Shown here one piece after another: positions 1 to 8,788 of a stretch of DNA of 39,762 bases. A program made the position numbers and the translations under genes. Each line of letters opens with the position of its first letter. The first letter of the stretch is position 1. Origin of the DNA: Actinomortierella ambigua (taxonomy: Eukaryota; Mortierellomycota; Mortierellomycetes; Mortierellales; Mortierellaceae); NCBI GenBank assembly GCA_016098155.1, contig JAAAJB010000324.1, positions 1,128 through 40,889 on the forward strand, written 5' to 3'. The notes under the pieces are model-generated. The model did no database searches and had not been told where the DNA came from. It saw nothing but the letters and a program-made list of their open reading frames with translations.

Positions 1-346
1 CTGAAATTGCTATATTTTTGTTGTGAGCACAACGAAGCTTGTTGCTGGATATCAATTTAGAGATGCATTCGTCGGCTCAACTGAAAGGGTACAAACCAGA
101 CACAGAGCACAGCAATATTTGACCACAATTTAGTGGGCTAAGCAAGAGTTTTAGCTTTCGTACAAAATTGCACCACCTCATCCTCCTCTCACCATTGGTA
201 AAGCACCTCTTTCGCCAAGACCACATTCTTAACGAATGTTTAGATTCAATTTCCATCCTTTCTTCCATCTCTTTCCATAATTTTTCCATCGACTCTACCT
301 CCTTCCTCACTCTTCTCACTCTCTCTCTCTCTCGGTCTGCAGTACC
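1..346. other. 5' flank of the GTPase gene
   Basis: No gene is recognised here. The last ~60 bases before the ATG at 347 are pyrimidine-rich and end in a CT repeat, as is common in front of genes in this window. Short open frames on both strands have no recognisable content. The window may cut off an upstream exon or gene. Confidence 0.5.
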
Positions 347-1087
347 ATGACCCTAAATGTGCTGTTGGTTGGCAACCCCGGCGTAGGCAAGAGCTACCTC
401 CTCAACTTACTTGGGGGCGCCTTTGCCTCTGGATTCAGTATAGTCCATGGGCTGACAGAAAAATATAGCTACTGTGAGAGCTACATTGGAGGATCTAAAG
501 TACGCCTGATTGATGCTCCGGGTCTGCTCGAGGCCACAGGAGAACTAACGCTACGCAATGCCCAGGAGATCACGGCGGCACTGAGCATGGAGGGCGGGTA
601 CAAGTTGGTCTTTGTCCTCGGCGAATGTTCGGGGCGTGTGTCGCCATCGGATCTCTATATGATCAACAAGGTGATGACAGCCATTGGCTTCTCGATCGAG
701 GTCGGGGTCCTCATCAACAAGGTGTCCGAGAACCAACTCCATTTATATGATGATGCTAGCACACGGACCGAGATCATCCAGCAGCTCAACAGTGTCGCCA
801 ACAACAAGATTAAGAAGGAGTGGATGCGAGCGATTCCCTATATCTACAACGATAACGGCACGAGCGCTTCTTTAAGAGTCACTGAGCTCTTACAGGACAT
901 GACATTCCAATGCATTCCGCACGTAACTGACATTTTCGCCACACTCCCCGAGCACGATCAATTCACGGAGCGCATGAAGATGAACTACGAACAGGGGGTC
1001 AAATGGCTTACAGGACACTTGCAGGCGGAGGAAGACGCTCATGAGTATACATTTATATACATTGAAGAACTGGTATATATCGAATAA
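347..1087 (+). CDS. Small P-loop GTPase, AIG1/TRAFAC-like
   Basis: Single-exon protein of 246 aa with the signature of a TRAFAC-type GTPase. The P-loop GNPGVGKS is at residues 9-16 directly after a hydrophobic beta strand (LNVLLV). A G3 motif DAPG lies at 56-59 after the strand VRLI. A G4-like NKVS at 124-127 follows the strand VGVLI; the usual Asp of NKxD is Ser here. The order and spacing fit one G domain with a short helical C-terminus. Proteins of this size in plants, animals and early fungi are often called AIG1/IMAP-like or MMR_HSR1 GTPases; I cannot choose the subfamily by eye. The role is unknown: bind and hydrolyse GTP, probably cytosolic or membrane-associated. No signal peptide or membrane segment is seen. 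The ATG at 347 follows a CT tract and begins directly with the first beta strand. AATAAA lies 8 bases after the stop. Confidence 0.8.
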   Translation: MTLNVLLVGNPGVGKSYLLNLLGGAFASGFSIVHGLTEKYSYCESYIGGSKVRLIDAPGLLEATGELTLRNAQEITAALSMEGGYKLVFVLGECSGRVSPSDLYMINKVMTAIGFSIEVGVLINKVSENQLHLYDDASTRTEIIQQLNSVANNKIKKEWMRAIPYIYNDNGTSASLRVTELLQDMTFQCIPHVTDIFATLPEHDQFTERMKMNYEQGVKWLTGHLQAEEDAHEYTFIYIEELVYIE

Positions 1088-1809
1088 GTAGAGAAATAAA
1101 ACAAATCTTCTGCTGCCAGAGCGTCGTCGGCTCAAGGGGGGATGCAAAACAGGCCCTCCCCCTCCATCTCTACAATTGTCTACTAATGAGTCGTATGGCG
1201 TGGAAGGGGGGGGGACAGCGCCAGAGCGGAGCAGCCTCCGGCGAGAGGTTGTGCTCGATTTGAGCACAGCCCTTCCAACTTACCCCGCGGGGCATTCAAC
1301 ATCAAGCGAAGGGTTCATGGTTTTACATAGTGCGACCCTATTTTGCGTTCGCCAACATCAATCGCTCGCACATTTGTCCATGCAGGTGTTACAAACTACC
1401 CAATGGAATGATGGACGGTGCCATGGCAAGTCTGTTTCAGCTGTGTCAGTTTACTCATGAACGTCCTTTTGGCTAAAGCAAAGTTCAAAAGACCTGTGGC
1501 CTTTTTTTCAGTGTCGTTTATCAATGAACATCCTATCAGATTGTGCATTCTCTCGGCAGAAAAGAATAACGACGTGCATTGCCGAGGTCTACGACGTATA
1601 GTTCAACTCTGTTATGCACAAAGGGCTGAGCACTATTTGGCTCACCAGTAGAAAAAAAAAGGTCAACCCAGGTCGAAGGCTGGAACACTCCGGTATAGCC
1701 AGATCCTCTATCATAGAAACAAAACAAAACAAAACACACTCGAACACACACACACATTTATATAATGTAGAATTTCTATGAATAAAGGAATAGGCAACAA
1801 TTTCGATCA
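1088..1809. other. Convergent intergenic region
   Basis: Holds the 3' ends of the GTPase gene (AATAAA at 1095-1100) and of the minus-strand Cys-rich peptide gene. There is a poly-G run near 1207-1214 and CAAAA/CA simple repeats around 1720-1757. I see no gene in the short open frames. Confidence 0.5.
1095..1100 (+). terminator. Polyadenylation signal AATAAA
   Basis: Canonical AATAAA 8 bases after the stop codon of the GTPase gene; the probable cleavage site lies 10-30 bases further on. Confidence 0.5.
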
Positions 1810-2058
1810 CTAGAAGCAGGTTCCTTGATCAAAGTCGTCCACACCGCAGAGGCACGTTCCACTTTTACGAGGGTCGGTTGACCAACAGCACCTTTCATAA
1901 ACTACGCACAGTGAACAGTCTTGGAAGTTCCAGCAAGATCCTGAGGTGTATGCATCATCTGGGTACGCGTCGCATGGCCTCTGGACTGTTTCGTTTGAAA
2001 GTACCAAGGAAAGCAAAGATGCGAGAAGGAAAAGGACTCTAAGGTGCATGGTATGCAT
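1810..2058 (-). CDS. Small cysteine-rich secreted peptide
   Basis: 82 aa counted from the ATG at 2058. A second in-frame ATG at 2049 follows. The N-terminus is a clear signal peptide (LRVLFLLASLLSLVLS), cleaved around residue 20. The mature part of about 60 aa carries nine cysteines in a dense pattern (C-x12-C-x5-C-x2-C-x6-CC, then C-x-C and a penultimate Cys), typical of a disulfide-knotted extracellular peptide. No family is recognised. The function is unknown: fungal peptides of this design include effectors, antimicrobials and wall-associated peptides. The open frame continues upstream to 2232 with in-frame ATGs (for example near 2199), which would bury the signal peptide inside a longer protein; I prefer the start that makes it N-terminal. 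A minus-strand TATAAA at 2411-2416 and a possible 5'UTR intron (donor GTAAGT near 2340, acceptor TTTAG near 2214) would fit a spliced leader exon, but this is weak. Confidence 0.7.
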   Translation of the reverse strand: MHTMHLRVLFLLASLLSLVLSNETVQRPCDAYPDDAYTSGSCWNFQDCSLCVVYERCCWSTDPRKSGTCLCGVDDFDQGTCF

Positions 2059-2790
2059 TGGAGGAGAAAAGAGGGCACGCGGCGTGAGGAGGATAGAGGC
2101 AAGGAGCGGCAAGTTGGAGCGGAAGGCTCGAAATGTGTTGAAGTGGCACTTCTTTCTGTTCCTAATAGAGTTCATGTTGAGGGCATTGTTTGTTAGCATC
2201 TTCCCCACTAAATAAAAAAAAATATAAAACACTCCCTGTACAATGTCGCAGGGAGGGCGAGTGCTACAGCATCTGGGGTGACAGCTGTAGCTGATATCTT
2301 ACCTAGCGGTATTGACGAGCAATTTCCTGGCCGCACTTACAAGAGGTAATGTTTGAATGATTCGAAAGAGCAAGTGTGCTTTTACTTGCCCCATAAGCGA
2401 GGGGGTCCATTTTATAGCTGGCTAGAGGACGAGGAAAGGAGAGGGTGGATTTACCACACACCGATTTTTTTTCGCCGGGGGAGCTCACGCCTCTGGTCCC
2501 GCGGAGAAGGTTCACGGAGAAACTTCATGCCAGGCACAGATGGCAGTGAGGAGGTGGATGGCGATGCTGCAACTAGGCTCTCCGACAAGGGTGAAATCGA
2601 TATGGATCAGGGGGGGGGGGCAAGAGTTTCCCTTGCCGAAGGACATGGACCATTGGACTGGAGATGGAGAATTTGCGTTGAACAGCCAGTGCATCTCCTG
2701 TAAGTTTAAGGGCAAGGGATATTCGCGGTGTCAAAGTATGCAGAACAACAAGCGTCATCTATATATCGGGCTTTGTTGCGCCTATCCGGA
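2059..2790. other. Intergenic region upstream of the Cys-rich peptide gene
   Basis: No gene can be supported. It contains the possible promoter and leader of the minus-strand peptide gene and a G10-type homopolymer near 2610. An 89-codon plus-strand open frame (2540-2809) has Cys-containing segments but no recognisable domain and runs into the inverted-repeat element. Confidence 0.4.
2411..2416 (-). promoter_or_regulatory. Possible TATA box for the Cys-rich peptide gene
   Basis: TATAAA on the minus strand, about 350 bases before the preferred ATG at 2058. The distance fits only with a long or spliced 5'UTR; a GTAAGT...TTTAG pair between about 2340 and 2214 would provide such an intron. Confidence 0.35.
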
Positions 2791-2815
2791 TATGGTGCAC
2801 ACCACGTAAAACTGG
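2791..2815 (+). repeat. Left terminal inverted repeat
   Basis: Pairs with 3233-3257 on the opposite strand with a single mismatch (C/T at the tenth base from the inner side). Confidence 0.75.
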
Positions 2816-3232
2816 CAATTTTCATCCCAACCCAAAGCATGTGGCTCCACCTCCATCCTAAGGCACCCCGATATGCTTCCTCCTCACGCAGCATGTCTAC
2901 TCAAGAGAGAACACCGCCTGTCAAGGATGTATTTTGAAAAGGGGTCAGTTAATGAGCTTCGGCGACAATGATGTTGATATGGTGGCAACACCGGAAGCAG
3001 CTACAAAGTTCTAGCCGATCACAGATCGACATTTGTACCCCCATGGGACCCCGTTCCTATAGAAATTGATTGACTTTGAAAGACTTCTGAACGAGAAGAA
3101 CATTCCTTATTTTTCCATCTCTTCTCATCAACTTGTTCTAAAAGGAATAGAAAATGACTTGATGAGGGTATTTTTGCGTTTTTACTCCTATCGGTCGACG
3201 AGAAGACTGTGGCAGACGCGCATCAAAGTTGA

Positions 3233-3257
3233 CCAGTTTTATGTGGTGTGCACCATA
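3233..3257 (-). repeat. Right terminal inverted repeat
   Basis: Inverted copy of 2791-2815; ends in CACCATA, giving a TA at the outer boundary. Confidence 0.75.
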
Positions 3258-3524
3258 CGTTGTCGGGATACGTTCAGGAGGTGACCAGTGGACTATAAAA
3301 AACTGCCCAAGTAAGCAAAGGGTGAATCAAGGCATATCAGGACCTAGGATTGTACGTAAAGGGGGTTCACATGGCAGCATGCTTCGGCTAGAGGAATCTT
3401 TGAACGAGGTCCTTGCATGACTGGACGGAGGGACTCCTCAAGGTGATCTGAGGCACACAGAAACCCTTTACACCTAATGACAAGTCTGGTTGGCGTCAGA
3501 AGAAAGGGCGCCTGCCTGAATATG

Positions 3525-3531
3525 TATATAA
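3525..3531 (+). promoter_or_regulatory. TATA box of the secreted-protein gene
   Basis: TATATAA about 110 bases before the ATG at 3639, the normal distance for a TATA promoter with a short leader. The pyrimidine-rich stretch at 3550-3595 lies where the start site would be. Confidence 0.5.
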
Positions 3532-3638
3532 TCACGGACACCAGATCTATAGACTTTTTCCCAACACTCTCAACTTTTTTACCACCCATAATCGGCTTTG
3601 CCTCTCATATACCGAGCCCAGTTACAACCAACGAAACC

Positions 3639-4376
3639 ATGAAGCTTAGTCATTCCCACTTCCTGATACTCGCAGCCAGTCTGTTTGTGACCACTAGCGT
3701 GGTGCATGCCCAAGAGGCGTGCGATCCTCCCTTCGACATCTTTTGCACGGGCACCGATACTGACGTGGATCGCATGTTTGAGCAATTTCTGGCTACGATC
3801 CCCGACCCTGCCAACAACGCTACCAGTGGTGCGAACAACGGTACAACAGGCAACCCAAAGAATGCTACGGCCGCCAATCCTGTGCATTATACGCATCTCT
3901 ACCGTCGAGATGGCTGTCCTGCTCCGCCAACTTGTCCTGGCCATCGGAGCAAGAAGGAACTGGCCGAAGACATTGCCGCGTACTTCAAAGGTTACGTAGA
4001 CAATATCAAGCTTATTGCTCAAGGCAAGTTCGATGAAGGCATCTTCAATCAACTGAAGAATGCCGGAAGATGGTGCGACAGCTCCAGCTTCTTTGTACAG
4101 ACTGTGATCGAAGGGTTGAATGTAGCGACATTGGGTATTGCGGCGAGAGTCTGCGACTGTCTTTACGCCACTTTCAAGCCGTATGAAAACTTTGACCAGT
4201 TCAAGCTGGCGATCTTGTGCCAAGGCGCTAGGGCTTTCTCGTCGAATTGCCCACACCAGGTCCTGACCAAAATTGCAAGCGAGGCCCTGTTGGACCTCAA
4301 GCCAGACAAAGAAGCCTACAGGAAGAAGATTTGTGACGCAATATCCAAGAGCACTGCTGGCACGAGCTGCGCTTGA
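3639..4376 (+). CDS. Secreted protein of unknown function, 245 aa
   Basis: The frame is open from 3477, but the ATG at 3639 puts a textbook signal peptide first (MKLSHSHFLILAASLFVTTS, then VVHA before QEACDPP), and a TATA box lies 110 bases upstream. Residues about 45-75 form an Asn/Thr/Ala-rich linker with several N-glycosylation sequons (NAT, NGT, NAT). A basic YRRDGC motif that could be a Kex2-type cleavage site follows. The remaining ~160 aa form a helical domain with about ten cysteines (WCDSS, RVCDCLY, LCQG, NCPHQ, KKICD and a near-terminal Cys). The whole looks like an extracellular or wall-associated protein with a disulfide-stabilised helical core. I do not recognise the family and assign no activity. 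AATAAA at 4477-4482 marks the 3' end. Confidence 0.8.
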   Translation: MKLSHSHFLILAASLFVTTSVVHAQEACDPPFDIFCTGTDTDVDRMFEQFLATIPDPANNATSGANNGTTGNPKNATAANPVHYTHLYRRDGCPAPPTCPGHRSKKELAEDIAAYFKGYVDNIKLIAQGKFDEGIFNQLKNAGRWCDSSSFFVQTVIEGLNVATLGIAARVCDCLYATFKPYENFDQFKLAILCQGARAFSSNCPHQVLTKIASEALLDLKPDKEAYRKKICDAISKSTAGTSCA

Positions 4377-4476
4377 ATTGGTCACAAGGGCTCGCGTTTT
4401 TGACTGGGCTTAAAAGTCTTGCAACGACAACTCAACCGCCTTCCCCCAAAAAACCTCCTCCCCCCCTATCGCCACG

Positions 4477-4482
4477 AATAAA
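4477..4482 (+). terminator. Polyadenylation signal AATAAA
   Basis: About 100 bases after the stop of the secreted-protein gene, in a C/A-rich 3'UTR. Confidence 0.5.
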
Positions 4483-4616
4483 CATGTTTCAGGGTCTTTC
4501 GCCGTTAACCAATGGCGTACGTGCGACATACATGGAGGTGACATTCGCGGGTTGATGCCGTTCCATATCTGAGATATCTGCCCTAGAGACGCTCCGTTTG
4601 TACGAATATGTATGAA

Positions 4617-4650
4617 TGTGTGTGTGTGTGTGTGTGAATGTGTGTGTGTT
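4617..4650 (+). repeat. (TG)n microsatellite
   Basis: Ten TG units, an AA interruption, then about six more TG units. Confidence 0.9.
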
Positions 4651-5222
4651 TAGGAGAGAGGATAGACAGAGGATACAGAGCCAGAAGGAGAAACCCGGGC
4701 CCAGGCTCATTCTTGTCCTCCGCCTTTGCGCAATTGTGCTTGTCTGTCTCTTCCTCCCCCCAACGGCCGATTAAAGTTTAGCATCCAACAGAGTGCCACT
4801 CCGTCCTCTCTCTCTCTCGATCGATCAGGCTGTCTACAGAAGAGACGGGGAGGAGACTATTTTTTGATACCAAGTTGCTTTTTCTACCACTCTCCCCCCC
4901 CTCTCACGGCTATCACCTCACACTCTGGGTTCGAAGAGTTCAGTTACGTGAGGCCTGGTTCCTACCCCTGCCCCTGCCCCTGCCAGTCAGTTGTAGGCCG
5001 ACTTTGCATGATTATCGTTAGGAATGACAGAGCACCAAAAGGGCTCAGCTCTCCCTTCCCAGTGCAGACCGGCGCATCCAGGAGTGCGAGTCAACCATTC
5101 ATGTGGGAAGAAAGGCATCAACCTTGTATAAGCTAACTCAGCAAGAATAATATGACATGCCTTCTCCACGGTTGGAGAAGCAAGACAGAGAAGAGGCTCT
5201 CATCCCACTCCCCTGCCCCACC

Positions 5223-5225
<3 letters not shown>

Positions 5226-5259
<34 letters not shown>
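5226..5259 (+). repeat. (CT)n microsatellite
   Basis: Seventeen uninterrupted CT units at the head of a longer pyrimidine-rich region. Confidence 0.9.
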
Positions 5260-5263
<4 letters not shown>

Positions 5264-5329
5264 AGAATACAAATGTATCCCTTCTTGAGTGCCGTTTCCC
5301 TGGTGGGTCTTAGCTCAATCTCTCCACAA

Positions 5330-5745
5330 TGCCTCTCGACTTTTTCTCTCCTCTTTCCTCTTTCCTCTCTTCTCTTCTTTCTTCTCTTTCACCTCTCAGG
5401 CCGACAACAGTCTCCCTTTCCTCCCCTCTCCCTCTCCTCTCTCACTCTTCCTCCCCTCTCTCTTCTCCCTCCCATTCGCCCATCCCTTCCACTGGTCCAG
5501 CCATCTCTCTGAACTCCCTTCCATCCACGCACCCTCAACCATCTTTCCACTATCCATACCGCAACTCTCCCCTCTTCTCCCTCTTCAGCATCCTCTTCCT
5601 TTCCCTCCACGAATCAGACATCCCATCCTTCACCATCCCTGTCAGTCGAATATCAACCAGCCTCCTCCTATTGCTTCTTCTCCTTTCTCACACGCCCCAC
5701 AGCCACTCCATCAACGACCTTGCCCTCCCCTCCCTCCCCATAGTC
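5330..5745 (+). promoter_or_regulatory. Pyrimidine-rich promoter/leader tract
   Basis: About 400 bases almost entirely C and T on the plus strand, ending just before the ATG at 5750 of the 7-TM protein. CT-rich stretches in front of start codons are common in fungal promoters. The position suggests the promoter core and 5' leader; the exact start site cannot be read. Confidence 0.45.
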
Positions 5746-5749
5746 TGTC

Positions 5750-8700
5750 ATGACCCATCTTTCAGACGTGTCCTTCATCCACCGTGGCACGGCCATTGGT
5801 TACTTCTACCTATGGTTCCTCGCATACGTCTTCCGGTGGGACCGCTTCGAGGCTTTGCAGTTTCGGCGCATCGCCCGCTTTGAGCTTCGTTCTATTGTCA
5901 CATTCCTGATAGTAGTCGCTATACCCCTGCAGCTAGCGTAAGTGACTCTTATTCTTCCAATGGGGTTGAGGTCAATCTCATTTTCTTCTGACACAGTGCC
6001 TGCATGGTTGGTCTCTTCACCTTCTTCCGTTGAGGTCGACCTCAGGAGGGTGATGATACTGGCAGAACTGGATCATCCCCATCGGGACCTGTATAATATA
6101 AAAAGTCCGTCCTACTTCTTTTGCTCCTCGTGCGACGGTATCCATGTTGGTTACCACGGATGGGTTGCGCTCACATTCCCCCTCCCTCTTCGTAACCTCT
6201 CTCACGGCGATTGTTTGTTACACGGCGCTTTCTCAGCTTTGGTTGTTTGTTGACATGTGGGCGACCGTTCACATTCAACTGTGAAGGGCACCCTTTCTCG
6301 TCTTCTTCGTCACACCATCTACACCATGTCGACGTCGGCTCCCTTAATTTCTTCCTCCTTTTCCTATCGGACCGCTGTTTCGTTCTCCTCTCGGTGTATG
6401 AACTCTGATCAGACGCATGCGGCCAATACTCTGATTTTTTTTTTTTTGGCTTCCTCCAATGGCGAGGACGATCGTTAAGAGGGATAGAGAGTGTGGAAGT
6501 TTTCCTTTTAGACCGTCTCTCTTTCAATGTCCTTCTGCAACTCCTCTTTGTAATATTTTTCTTGGTATGAAAAAGCCCATGGGACGGGAATGGTCAGGGA
6601 ATGGTCAGGGTAGTCCATGTACCTATGGTGGTGCCTCTGTGTGGGAAAGTATGCTCACGTAAAGTGAACAAGGCATTTCAGCGGCGGCTGAGCCAAGTGT
6701 GCTCAAAACAGCTTTTTGTACCTTTTATGATTGTGGACGCAATGGCACACTTTCTCTGCTATCTGCGTGGGCTGGTGGGTTAGTATCCAGTTTCTAATCA
6801 ATGATCGGGGCATGAAAAAAAATTGGGCCTTTAGCGCATAGACAGAAATTAGCCTACGAGTGGAATTCCCTATCTTGTGTGAACAAGCGGCCCAAAGGCG
6901 ACGCACAAATAGTGGGATTGCAGGGTGCACATGCAAATTATATGATTATTTTTATCATTGCATCATCGCATTGCCTAATAGTCTGCAGGTGTTCTAACCA
7001 TCCCCTTGCCCATTTTTTGCTCTTCTCCGTTCGCAGATATGATATAGGAACTGCGAAAATCAAATATCAGGAGGGGTTCATGGCAATCCCAAGCATGGGC
7101 AACATTATCCTAGCCAAACCCCAGGCTTACTGGAGCAAGGCCAACCAAGACTTGGCCGGGATCCTCGACTATGTGCTTGCATGCGGTCTGGCCCTGGAAA
7201 CATCCGTCTTTTTCTTGATGCAGGCGTTCTGGTCCTACATTTCAAAGTCCATCACAAAGAGCTCGTTCATGTCGTCGCTCGAGTTTCGTATCAACATTCT
7301 GGCTTCGTGCGGTGTGATTGTGACCTTCCCTTTGGTCCAGTACCTCTTCCGCAACGACCACGCGTACCGGGAGTCGGCCCCACAGTTGGCGTTTGCACTG
7401 GCCCTGTTGACGATTGCAGTATTGGGAGTGCGTACCCATTTCCGTTTCAAATCGCTCCTCAAGGTTGCTGTTCTTACCATGAACGAGAGCTCCATCAACG
7501 TTGCCGAGCGCCTGGAGTACTTTAAGGACATGGTAAAGTAACAAGCCCTCCTTCCCCCCCCCGGTCCATCTTTTGTCCTTATTTGCGCTGTTCGTAAATC
7601 CATTGGGTCGGCGAATTCTTGATCCTCCTAGCCCCTACACGTGTGTACTCTTACTCTTTTTTACTTGGCCTCAGCGCGTTTTTCGGTTTTGGGTGATACT
7701 GACTTAAAAATACCTTTTTTTTTCATGGGGACAAAAACAACATTATAATATAGAACGCTATTTTGACGTTTGCCTTCTTCGGCGCGGGTCTCTCACTCGG
7801 TATCGCCTCTGGCGACGGTATCGTAACGCAGACGATTGCCAGGCACAAGTTTGCGTCGGACTTTCTCGTGACCAACCTCAACTTTTTTGAGTTTTTGCTC
7901 TGGGTTACGGTCGTCCTGATTTTCTATCCCCGTCGCTCCATTATCGGTAACTCGTTCGCCTACAGCAGCGGCGGCGCAACTTCCAAGAGCGGCGCCATCA
8001 GCATGCAGCGCACCCAAAATAACCAGGTCAGTAACCACGGCGGCAACATCGCCTATCCAGCAGTCGGCACTCGCTCCAACAACCAGCTCGGCTCCAAGCC
8101 ACACGACAACGTCTACGAGATGCAGGCGCCCTCTCAAGGATCTCAGCAACAACAATCATCCCCTTACAAGTCCGCCGCCTCCGCCAGCAACAGCAACGGC
8201 TATTACAACGGCTACTCTCAAACCGCCAGTGGAGCCCCCAACAACAGCACCGTCCTCAGCGACCCAAACATGACCCGTGGTGACAGCACCGACAGCAGTG
8301 GCCATCATTACTACTACACCGATAAGCTGCCGCTGACCAAGAACGCTCAAAAGGTCGACATGGAGATCTACAACGATGCCCCGCCAACCTACCGCACCGG
8401 TTCCCCAGCCCCGACCAGCGTCCACTATCCCACCAATAACACGGCTGTCGGAGGGCCCTCGTTTGGTTCTTCAACTCCGCGGATCAAGACTGCACAAGCG
8501 CGCGCTGTCAATGGTGGTGGTAGTATTAGTGGTGGTGGTGCCTGGCCAACCTCGCCAACATCGCCCGGCTCGCCCAGCTCGCCTGTGTCGCCACACGCGA
8601 CTGTTATGGTGGGTCAGCAGGCGTTTGTCTTGGACGAGGTGCCCGGCGCAGGATATAGCCGCGCCAAGGCTGCGATGCAACAATACCAACCACCAAGTGG

Positions 8701-8788
8701 CGGCGCCGGCGGATATGATCAGCGGATGACGAGCAGTGGAACACCGTCGCGTCCACGTAAGGAGCCACGGGCTGCACCGGGGTCTTAA
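5750..8788 (+). CDS. Seven-transmembrane protein with long disordered C-terminal tail (GPCR-like topology)
   Basis: Three exons, 5750-5937, 7037-7532 and 7754-8788, give 572 aa; donors are GTAAGT and GTAAAG, and all phases close. Hydrophobic segments lie at about residues 17-28, 47-63, 103-126, 148-167, 178-196, 229-249 and 271-286, that is seven membrane spans in the first 290 residues. The remaining ~280 residues are a low-complexity cytosolic tail rich in Ser, Gly, Asn, Gln and Pro. It holds a PPTY (PPxY) motif at about 438-441, which could bind WW-domain ubiquitin ligases of the Rsp5/Nedd4 type, and S-P/T-S-P repeats around 8550-8600. The layout is that of a receptor-like membrane protein, but I see no DRY, NPxxY or other class motif and do not recognise the family; a non-GPCR 7-TM protein is equally possible. 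The first intron is long (1099 bp). Confidence 0.75.
5938..7036 (+). other. Unusually long first intron of the 7-TM gene
   Basis: 1099 bases from GTAAGT to TTCGCAG, several times longer than other introns here. It holds a perfect 14-bp palindrome TGAGGTCGACCTCA at 6031-6044 and a near copy TGAGGTCAATCTCA at 5967-5980. No coding content is recognised in it. Confidence 0.7.
6031..6044. promoter_or_regulatory. 14-bp perfect palindrome, possible protein-binding site
   Basis: TGAGGTCGACCTCA reads the same on both strands. A 12-of-14 match lies 64 bases upstream at 5967-5980. The paired copies inside the first intron suggest a dimeric factor site, but function is unproven. Confidence 0.35.

Larger units (their letters stand above)
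2791..3257. mobile_element. MITE-like element with ~25-bp terminal inverted repeats and TA ends
   Basis: Bases 2791-2815 and 3233-3257 are inverted copies of each other with 24 of 25 matches (motif TATGGTGCACACCACGTAAA, then ACTGG, and its complement). The similarity continues inward for about 12 more bases at lower identity, and outward after a 5-6 base insertion. Both outer ends carry TA, as expected for a Tc1/mariner-type insertion that duplicates TA. The 467-bp interior has no transposase or long open frame, so this would be a non-autonomous (MITE) or internally deleted copy. Family assignment is inference from TIR and TA only. Confidence 0.6.
4377..5749. other. Intergenic region with simple repeats
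   Basis: No gene recognised. It contains the 3'UTR of the secreted-protein gene, a TG microsatellite, a CT microsatellite and a ~400-base pyrimidine tract that runs to the ATG of the 7-TM gene. Long open frames over 5289-5883 encode only Ser/Pro/Leu repeats produced by the CT-rich sequence and are not genes. Confidence 0.6.

Noticed and set aside
2540..2809. 89-codon frame with Cys-containing segments
   Set aside because: No domain recognised, it crosses into the inverted-repeat element, and there is no second line of evidence for coding.
3579..4385. 268-codon open frame on the minus strand
   Set aside because: It is the antisense shadow of the secreted-protein gene (signal peptide, TATA box and AATAAA are all on the plus strand) and has no recognisable domain.
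5289..5883. Long open frames of Ser/Pro/Leu in the pyrimidine tract
   Set aside because: CT-rich DNA rarely contains stops, so open frames arise by composition. The real start of the 7-TM gene lies at 5750 in another frame.
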